A stretch of 20,363 nucleotides of DNA from positions 1-20,363 of the forward strand of contig JALNWL010000020.1 of NCBI GenBank assembly GCA_023230905.1. Direction: 5' to 3'. The notes under the pieces were generated by a model. The model was not told the DNA's origin. It worked only from the letters and a program-made list of their open reading frames with translations, and did no database searches. The DNA comes from Syntrophales bacterium. GTDB taxonomy: Bacteria; Desulfobacterota; Syntrophia; Syntrophales; UBA2251. Positions 8,865-14,338 of this stretch are shown here, piece after piece. Position 1 is the first letter of the stretch. Each line of letters opens with the position of its first letter. A program made the position numbers and the translations under genes.

Positions 8865-10064
8865 ATGCGACATAAACGGAAAATGTGCGTAAGAAGAGTC
8901 TTGCTCATTGCCATTGGCATGCTGGCGATGATCACCATGGTCTCCGGAGCGTGTGCGGCGGTGCAGCCGGGGGATGTTATTAATAAGCAAAATGTAGACA
9001 AGGTGAAGGAGCTTTTCCCGCCGTCTTTTCTGCGGTGGATTACCGATGGATGGGGCTTGGAAGGGCCTGTGTCCTTCAAGGTTGTCGCTCCAACGCCTAA
9101 CCCGCCGCCGAAGAGCTACCAGGACGCGACGAATAAATATGCCGGCCAAGTACAGCTCCTGCCAAACGGACAACTGAAGGGATATGTGGCCGGCATACCT
9201 TTCCCAAATCCTCAGGAACCGAACAAGGCCATCAAAATCATGTGGAACAACTATTATCGCTGGAGGGGCGATGATTTTACCTATCCCGGTGGTTTTATGG
9301 TCAACGGCAGAAGAAAAGGGGGTCAGATATCCTATGGCCTTGCGGATATACACTTCCTGAGGTTTACCGGCAGAACGCAGGTTTCACCCAAGCCAGAATT
9401 GCCAAATCCTCACAAGCTCGAATGGGCGATGACCTTGGATTCTCTTTCTCCACCGGAATGGAAAGGCATGGTTACGCTGGTCTACCGTTATGCGGATCCG
9501 ACAAAACCCGATGATATGTGGTCGTATATTCCTTCAATGCGTCGGACTTTGAGGCTTGTGTCCAGAGAACGCTCAAATCCGGTTCGGGGGACCACATCAA
9601 CCTGGGACGATTATTATGGCTTCGATGGGAAAATGTTGGAGTTCAATTACAAACTCGTTGGCGAGCAACAGGTTCTGGCGGTCATTAATCAGAGCAATTT
9701 GGATATAAAGGGCAATCATCCAATCATCTCTGACAATTACGAGCTTCGAGACACCTACGTGATCGACATATCCTCTAAAGATCCGCGTTACCCCGAGAAG
9801 GTACGCCGGGTATGGGTGAACAAGGAGAATTTCTTTGTCATCTATTCCGAGTCATGGGACAAGTCGGGACAGTTCTGGAAGGGGATCTACAACACGTTCA
9901 AGCGGTTCGAGCTACCCAGCGGTGAACATGGTCCGTTTAATGTGGGGAATGCGACCATCGATTACAAGACGGGCACATGGGTGGGCAACTTTATCAAGAG
10001 ACTGAAATTGAACCGTTCCGGCATCAAGCCGGCCGCATTCGAGCCCAGTAATCTGGGGGAATGA
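8865..10064 (+). CDS. DUF1329 family periplasmic protein (LolA/LolB-like fold suspected)
   Basis: A 399-residue protein with a signal peptide (KRKMCVRR, hydrophobic 12-28, cleavage near ACAA, residues 29-32). The mature sequence has the DUF1329 hallmarks as I recall them: a YAGQVQLLPNGQLKGYVAG region (131-140 area), a mid-region WSYIPSMRRTLRL, and a C-terminal RYPEKVRRVWVNKENFFVIY segment. DUF1329 proteins are regarded as distant relatives of lipoprotein/lipid-sorting LolA/LolB folds and occur with DUF1302 barrels and RND transporters. With its neighbours it would form a three-layer system (inner-membrane RND, periplasmic DUF1329, outer-membrane DUF1302). The ribosome site GAGGGAGGT (8851-8859) supports the ATG. 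The molecular function is not established. Confidence 0.88.
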   Translation: MRHKRKMCVRRVLLIAIGMLAMITMVSGACAAVQPGDVINKQNVDKVKELFPPSFLRWITDGWGLEGPVSFKVVAPTPNPPPKSYQDATNKYAGQVQLLPNGQLKGYVAGIPFPNPQEPNKAIKIMWNNYYRWRGDDFTYPGGFMVNGRRKGGQISYGLADIHFLRFTGRTQVSPKPELPNPHKLEWAMTLDSLSPPEWKGMVTLVYRYADPTKPDDMWSYIPSMRRTLRLVSRERSNPVRGTTSTWDDYYGFDGKMLEFNYKLVGEQQVLAVINQSNLDIKGNHPIISDNYELRDTYVIDISSKDPRYPEKVRRVWVNKENFFVIYSESWDKSGQFWKGIYNTFKRFELPSGEHGPFNVGNATIDYKTGTWVGNFIKRLKLNRSGIKPAAFEPSNLGE

Positions 10065-10067
10065 AAC

Positions 10068-10241
10068 ATGGATGGTCAACCCTTCTGTGGGAGGATGGAA
10101 ATGTGTATCGACGATAATGTGAAGCAACCCAGATGTTTCATGCCGTGTTCGCTGCGCATTTCCTTTCCTCCCGGAAGGTTCGATCCGTCCCGCGAGTGGC
10201 GTTGCCCGGGAATGTTCCGTTTCGCGGATAGCCAAGGATGA
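10068..10241 (+). CDS. Possible small cysteine-rich protein (57 residues), unrecognised
   Basis: A 57-codon reading starts 3 bases after the DUF1329 stop, with GGGGGA at 10055-10060 as a possible ribosome site 7 bases before the ATG. The protein contains five Cys (C7, C13, C23, C27, C46), several Pro and Arg, no signal peptide and no recognised domain. The C23-x3-C27 spacing could be a metal or disulfide pair. It fills most of an otherwise empty gap of 237 bases between the DUF1329 and FAD oxidoreductase genes. It may be a coupled small gene, a decayed fragment, or chance. Confidence 0.25.
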   Translation: MDGQPFCGRMEMCIDDNVKQPRCFMPCSLRISFPPGRFDPSREWRCPGMFRFADSQG

Positions 10242-10301
10242 TAAGAATTTGCGCAAGAGATCGAGATTGTATATGGATGTCCGCTGAGGAGTAGAACGAT
10301 C

Positions 10302-11285
10302 ATGGAAAAGAAAGAAATTTATGTTATAGGGGCCGGACCTGCCGGATTGGTTGCGGCGATCAATTTGAATCGGGAAGGATTCCGAGTGATTGTCAAAGAG
10401 AGGCAAAACGGTGTGGGTGGCGAACCCGGGTGGCATCCGTCCGTGCATACGACGCCCGTCGCCATGCCGGGATTGTGGGAGTATATCGGGATCGACTTGA
10501 GTGAAGCTTTTGTCGATACGAGCGATTCCTGCAGGTTGCACATGGGAAACCAGGATATGGGAAATATCGATTTCGGTTCCTTGGGATACCGTGTCTTCAA
10601 TACTGAAAGGGGCCACAGACCGACCTCTCTGGATTCCTTACTTTTTCGCATTGCTGAAAAAGAAGGGGTGGAATTCGAATTCCGGAATTCATTGAAGGAG
10701 GATGATCTCAAAGAACTCGTCGGAAGATCCATTCTGTCCACGGGACTCTCTCCGGAAATGTACGGCTGGTTAAACCTCGATTCCAGCGTGTTTGCCGGTT
10801 ACTGGGCATACGCCGAAATCGAACGGGATCATGTCTCCGCGGGGACTTATCTCGGTTCATTTTCCAATGAATACGGATATTCTGCGGCCATGAACGGCAT
10901 TTGGTACGTACTCCTTTTTGCCCGAAAAGAAGTTGCGCAAGAAAATCTCGACATGTTTAAGCGCATCGTGGAAGCTTCTGAGCACCGCCAATTTGACAAG
11001 TGGAGACGTTTTCGCGGACAGACACCCAAGGGACCGAAACTTTTCCACCGAGGGTTCATCCTTGCCGGTACCTTGGGAGGTTTTGTGGAGCCGGCATTCG
11101 GATTCGGGATCACCGGCGCCCTGTTATCCGGCAAGATTTCGGCCGTAGCCGTTTCAAATCCTGACAAGGCGCAAACGGAGTTCAAGCGCTTTACCGATGG
11201 AGTCATCTCCCATATTGCCCGCAAGAGAAATCCAGGGTACAATCCTTCTGTCAACATGGGAGACGTTTGGTTTCAAGTTGAATAA
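10302..11285 (+). CDS. FAD-dependent oxidoreductase, geranylgeranyl-reductase-like
   Basis: A 327-residue flavoprotein. The N-terminal Rossmann motif VIGAGPAGLVAAINLNREG (8-26) followed by an acidic strand end (VKER, 31-34) binds the FAD ADP part. The C-terminal segment LAGTLGGFVEPAFGFGITGALLSGK (254-278) aligns with the second FAD motif G-D-A-A-G-F-x-x-P-x-x-G-x-G-I of geranylgeranyl reductases and related monooxygenase-fold enzymes, but the usual Asp is Thr257. No second NAD(P) motif is seen. At 327 residues it is shorter than the usual 380-400, so the substrate domain is reduced. No membrane helix is obvious. The ribosome site TGAGGAG (10285-10291) supports the ATG. Its position after the envelope cassette and before the TetR pair suggests redox modification of the transported compound; no substrate is claimed. 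Confidence 0.8.
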   Translation: MEKKEIYVIGAGPAGLVAAINLNREGFRVIVKERQNGVGGEPGWHPSVHTTPVAMPGLWEYIGIDLSEAFVDTSDSCRLHMGNQDMGNIDFGSLGYRVFNTERGHRPTSLDSLLFRIAEKEGVEFEFRNSLKEDDLKELVGRSILSTGLSPEMYGWLNLDSSVFAGYWAYAEIERDHVSAGTYLGSFSNEYGYSAAMNGIWYVLLFARKEVAQENLDMFKRIVEASEHRQFDKWRRFRGQTPKGPKLFHRGFILAGTLGGFVEPAFGFGITGALLSGKISAVAVSNPDKAQTEFKRFTDGVISHIARKRNPGYNPSVNMGDVWFQVE

Positions 11286-11314
11286 GGGATATTTCCCGAG
11301 AAGGAAAAGGAAAT

Positions 11315-11343
11315 TTGACGTTAATGAAACAATGAAATAGGTT
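11315..11343 (+). promoter_or_regulatory. Possible sigma-70 promoter for the first TetR gene
   Basis: TTGACG (11315-11320), 17 bases, then TAGGTT (11338-11343), about 70 bases before the start codon. The -10 match is weak. An inverted repeat TTTCC-N6-GGAAA (11292-11307) lies just upstream and could be an operator. The spacing is the same as in the better promoter of the second TetR gene. Confidence 0.25.
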
Positions 11344-11411
11344 GCCGGAAGTGTTGATGAGTGTTTTGGGTGCTGAAATACGGTTTAAATAATCAGAGGA
11401 ATGACATTTCG

Positions 11412-12041
11412 ATGAAAACTCCCTTAGAAAAAGCTCAAAAAGATCCTGAATCAACCAAGGCTAAAATCCTTGTCGCGGCCAGAAAGATATTTGGAGAGTA
11501 TGGGTTTCACGGAACGACCACAAGGATGATCGCACAGGAAACCGGCGTTGATATCTCCACGCTTCATTACCATTGGGGGGAAAAGGGGGAACTTTATGAA
11601 GCGGTCATCCTCGATATGAGCAAAGATCTCGGGCAGAAACTCAGAGATGTGGAAAATGTTATTCATGGTTTGCCTCTAGATGAGCGCATGAAAATTGGCT
11701 TTGACATGCTGACGGATTATCTTTTTGACCATCCGGAAATATCAAATTTGATGCTGTATCGTTACTTCGGTAAAACACGCCATGAGGCAAAACTGGATTT
11801 TAAAGTTCCAGAATTCACTGCAGATATCGCGACTTCTATGGGATTGAGCCCCAATCGGAAAAAGGTTTCCCCCGAGGCGATGATGCGCGTTCTGATCGTC
11901 ATGAATGCGATCCATAATTTCATTTCTGGAGAAAATTTTTTCCGCCCCATCGTTCATCTGGATAGGGATGAATACATCAAAACGGTCAAGGATACCTTAA
12001 TGTACGTTTTCATCCCGGCATTTACAGCCGATCATCCATGA
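11412..12041 (+). CDS. TetR/AcrR family transcriptional regulator (first of a pair)
   Basis: A 209-residue one-component regulator. The N-terminal TetR DNA-binding domain covers about 15-62 and includes the helix-turn-helix TTTRMIAQETGVDISTLHYH followed by WGEKGELYEAV, the usual end of this domain. The C-terminal part (about 70-209) is a helical ligand-binding/dimer domain. Start: ATG 11412 has AGAGGA (11396-11401) about 10 bases upstream. The reading frame is open back to 11361, but those codons look non-coding. The next gene is a close relative with the same N-terminal LEKA-x2-DPES pattern. TetR proteins next to transport or acyl-CoA genes usually repress them until an acyl-CoA or hydrophobic ligand binds; the target here is inferred from position only. 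Confidence 0.9.
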   Translation: MKTPLEKAQKDPESTKAKILVAARKIFGEYGFHGTTTRMIAQETGVDISTLHYHWGEKGELYEAVILDMSKDLGQKLRDVENVIHGLPLDERMKIGFDMLTDYLFDHPEISNLMLYRYFGKTRHEAKLDFKVPEFTADIATSMGLSPNRKKVSPEAMMRVLIVMNAIHNFISGENFFRPIVHLDRDEYIKTVKDTLMYVFIPAFTADHP

Positions 12042-12187
12042 GCAAACCAGAGAGAACGATTGTTCGATCTTTTCGTATGAGGGTTGTATCGTCATCTTTG
12101 TAAATCATTGTATTCAGATTTGTCCAGCCGGGAATGGCCGCTGGATAGACTAGGCCGGGACGTTTCAGAATATTCGAAATATTTTGC

Positions 12188-12216
12188 TTGACAAAGACAA
12201 TCTTTCCGCATATGGT
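12188..12216 (+). promoter_or_regulatory. Sigma-70-type promoter of the second TetR gene, with a candidate operator
   Basis: A perfect TTGACA (12188-12193), 17 bases, then TATGGT (12211-12216), 40 bases before ATG 12256. Immediately upstream, AATAT-TCGAA-ATATT (12169-12183) is an inverted repeat with 5-base arms that could be bound by a TetR dimer. The operator is a guess because the region is AT-rich; the promoter is reasonable. Confidence 0.5.
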
Positions 12217-12255
12217 TCTCCATCATCTGATTGAACTTTGGAGTGGAACCATACG

Positions 12256-12897
12256 ATGGTTTCTGCCTTAGAAAAGGCCCGCAGGGATCCGGAATCGATA
12301 AAGGCAAAAATTCTGGCGGCGGCCCGCCGAATCTTTGGGGTGTACGGATATCACGGGGCAACCATCAAAATGGTTGCCCAGGAGTTGGGAATCGACATTT
12401 CGACCCTCCATTATCACTGGGGTGATAAAAGGGATCTTTACGAAGCTGTCGTTCTCGATATCAACGAAGATCTCAGTCAGAAACTTGTCGGCGTAGAGAA
12501 GGTGATCCATGGTCTGCCGTTACGGGACCGCCTGACAATTGCCATCGATGATATGACCGACTATCTTTTTGACCATCCGGAAATCTCCAACCTCATTCTC
12601 TCACGCTATTTCAGCAAAACACGGGAGGACGCTGGGCTCGATTTCAAGGTACCCGAATTTACCGTCGATATCGCCCGTTCAATGGGCTTGGCAAAAGATA
12701 GAAAGAATGTCTCCCCGCACGTCATGCTGATGCTCTTGGCGCTCATGAACGCCATCCACTGCTTCATCTCCGGGGAAAATTTCTTTCGTCCGATCGTGGT
12801 CTTGAACAAAGAAACCTATAAGACTCAGGTCAAACAAGCGTTGAAGTTCATGCATATACCTGCCTTTACGCAAGACGCTAATCCGACGTATACATAA
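12256..12897 (+). CDS. TetR/AcrR family transcriptional regulator (second of a pair)
   Basis: A 213-residue regulator closely related to the preceding one. Shared blocks include ISTLHYHWG, MTDYLFDHPEISNL, LDFKVPEFT, and FISGENFFRPIV in the ligand domain, so the two arose by duplication. HTH: TIKMVAQELGIDISTLHYHW at about 37-56. Start: ATG 12256 was chosen because it aligns with the first paralogue (MVSALEKARRDPES against MKTPLEKAQKDPES); a TTG at 12238 is in frame but has no matching ribosome site, whereas GGAG (12240-12243) lies 12 bases before the ATG. It has its own promoter and is followed by a strong hairpin. It lies directly before the acyl-CoA operon at 12995 and is the more likely regulator of it (inference). 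Confidence 0.9.
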   Translation: MVSALEKARRDPESIKAKILAAARRIFGVYGYHGATIKMVAQELGIDISTLHYHWGDKRDLYEAVVLDINEDLSQKLVGVEKVIHGLPLRDRLTIAIDDMTDYLFDHPEISNLILSRYFSKTREDAGLDFKVPEFTVDIARSMGLAKDRKNVSPHVMLMLLALMNAIHCFISGENFFRPIVVLNKETYKTQVKQALKFMHIPAFTQDANPTYT

Positions 12898-12899
12898 AA

Positions 12900-12930
12900 A
12901 ATCGTGCCGATTCTCGAAATCGGCACGATT
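12900..12930 (+). terminator. Perfect 13-bp-arm hairpin after the second TetR gene
   Basis: AATCGTGCCGATT (12900-12912) pairs perfectly with AATCGGCACGATT (12918-12930) around a CTCGA loop. Five A residues precede it (12896-12900), so on the - strand it has the classical stem plus T-run form. On the + strand only two T follow. It lies 3 bases after the TetR stop codon and separates the regulators from the acyl-CoA operon. Confidence 0.6.
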
Positions 12931-12994
12931 CTGAAACAGGGTCCTGACTTTATTATCTTTTAACACGCATTATCGAAAGGAAGGGAGGAACGAG

Positions 12995-14263
12995 ATGGTG
13001 GCAAAGAACAAAATCCGTTTTGATGGTCGTGTGGCCATCGTGACCGGAGCCGGCGGAGGCCTGGGTCGGGTGTACGCCCTGGAACTGGGCAAGCGCGGTG
13101 CGAAGGTCGTCGTCAACGACTTCGGCGGTGCCCGGGACGGCTCCGGGACCGGCGCGGCCGGTCCCGCGGACAAGGTCGTTGATGAGATCAAGGCCGCTGG
13201 AGGCGAGGCCGTGGCGAACTACGACAACGTCGCAACGCCCGAGGGCGGCGCGGGCATCACGAAAACCGCCGTGGATGCCTTCGGCAAGGTGGACATCCTG
13301 ATCAACAACGCCGGGATCCTTCGCGACAAGGGGCTTCTGAAGATGGAGCCCGAAAACTGGCAGGCGGTCCTCGACGTCCACCTGACCGGGGCCTACAACG
13401 TCACGAAGCCGGCCTTCCAAGTCATGCGGGACAACGGCTTCGGCCGGATCATCATGACGACCTCGGCGGCGGGCCTGTACGGCAACTTCGGCCAGACGAA
13501 CTACAGCTCGGCGAAGCTGGGTCTCGTCGGGTTCATGAACACCCTCAAGCTCGAAGGCGGCAAATACAACATCAAGGTGAACACCGTGGCGCCGATCGCG
13601 GCCTCCCGCCTGACCGAAGACGTCCTGCCGCCCGACCTGCTGGGGAAAATGAAGCCGGAATACGTCTCGCCGATCGTCCTTTACCTCTGCTCGGAAGAAT
13701 GCCAGGAGACGGGCAAGATATACAATGCCGGCGCGGGCTTCTACAACCGGGCCGCCATCATGACGAGCCCCGGTGTCGTGGTGGGCGACGGCAAGAAGAT
13801 CACCTCCGTCGAAGACGTTTCGGTCGCCTGGCCGAACATCATGGATCTGAAGGGCGCCAAGGAATACGCGCAGCTCAATGACCTCGTCCTGGGCGACCTG
13901 CTCTCCGCCCTCGAAGGCAAGAAGGCGCCAGCCGCGGGTGGCGGCGGCTTCACGTCGGTCAAAGAAGTCTTCGATAAAATGCCCTCCGCCTTCCAGGCCG
14001 GCGCCGCCTCGGGCGTGGATGTGGTGTTCCAGTACTGCGTCGCCGGCGAAGGCGACTGGTATGCCGAGATCAAGGGCGGGGCCTGCACGGTCGCCGCGGG
14101 CGTTCATGCCAAACCGATCTGTACGCTGAAGATCGCGGCGGCCGACTATCTGGATCTGATGAACGGGAAGATGAACGCCATGAAGGCCTATACCTCCGGA
14201 AAGCTGAAGATCGAGGGCGACCTGATGAAATCCCAGCTTCTGGAAAAACTCTTCAAGTTCTGA
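12995..14263 (+). CDS. SDR 3-hydroxyacyl-CoA dehydrogenase fused to SCP2 domain (MFE-2-like without hydratase)
   Basis: A 422-residue cytoplasmic protein. Residues about 7-300 form a short-chain dehydrogenase: TGAGGGLG (17-24) for NAD(P), NNAG (104-107) and the catalytic S157, Y170, K174. The sequence follows the (3R)-hydroxyacyl-CoA dehydrogenase part of peroxisomal multifunctional enzyme type 2 (HSD17B4) closely in NDFGGA, NNAGILRD, GLYGNFGQTNYSSAKLGL and the C-terminal extension. After a Gly/Ala-rich linker (about 305-318), residues 319-422 are an SCP2 sterol/acyl-CoA-carrier domain ending KSQLLEKLFKF. The hydratase-2 domain found between these parts in eukaryotic MFE-2 is absent. Probable reaction: NAD-dependent oxidation of a 3-hydroxyacyl-CoA, the SCP2 domain holding a bulky acyl chain. 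It is the first gene of the acyl-CoA block, with ribosome site GGGAGG (12983-12988). Its twin is fused into the next gene. Confidence 0.9.
   Translation: MVAKNKIRFDGRVAIVTGAGGGLGRVYALELGKRGAKVVVNDFGGARDGSGTGAAGPADKVVDEIKAAGGEAVANYDNVATPEGGAGITKTAVDAFGKVDILINNAGILRDKGLLKMEPENWQAVLDVHLTGAYNVTKPAFQVMRDNGFGRIIMTTSAAGLYGNFGQTNYSSAKLGLVGFMNTLKLEGGKYNIKVNTVAPIAASRLTEDVLPPDLLGKMKPEYVSPIVLYLCSEECQETGKIYNAGAGFYNRAAIMTSPGVVVGDGKKITSVEDVSVAWPNIMDLKGAKEYAQLNDLVLGDLLSALEGKKAPAAGGGGFTSVKEVFDKMPSAFQAGAASGVDVVFQYCVAGEGDWYAEIKGGACTVAAGVHAKPICTLKIAAADYLDLMNGKMNAMKAYTSGKLKIEGDLMKSQLLEKLFKF
13013..14260 (+). repeat. Tandem duplication, copy 1 (SDR-SCP2 module)
   Basis: This segment recurs at 15800-17050 at a constant offset of 2787 bases through the whole SDR part. 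The two protein copies align without gaps from residue 7 to 231 of this gene with 26 substitutions counted by hand in 225 positions; the linker and SCP2 parts diverge more. Both copies share uninterrupted DNA stretches, for example around 13454-13490 and 16241-16277. Confidence 0.9.
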
Positions 14264-14338
14264 GGGTGAGCCGCTTGACGGAGGTGTGCTTCTCAAAAAT
14301 CTGAATGCAAACTACGCAATGAATGAGGAGGTAAGAAC

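Noticed and set aside
12953..14296. A 447-codon open frame on the - strand
   Set aside because: Antisense shadow of the SDR-SCP2 gene with the same composition bias; it resembles the 1008-codon frame only because the underlying genes are duplicated.
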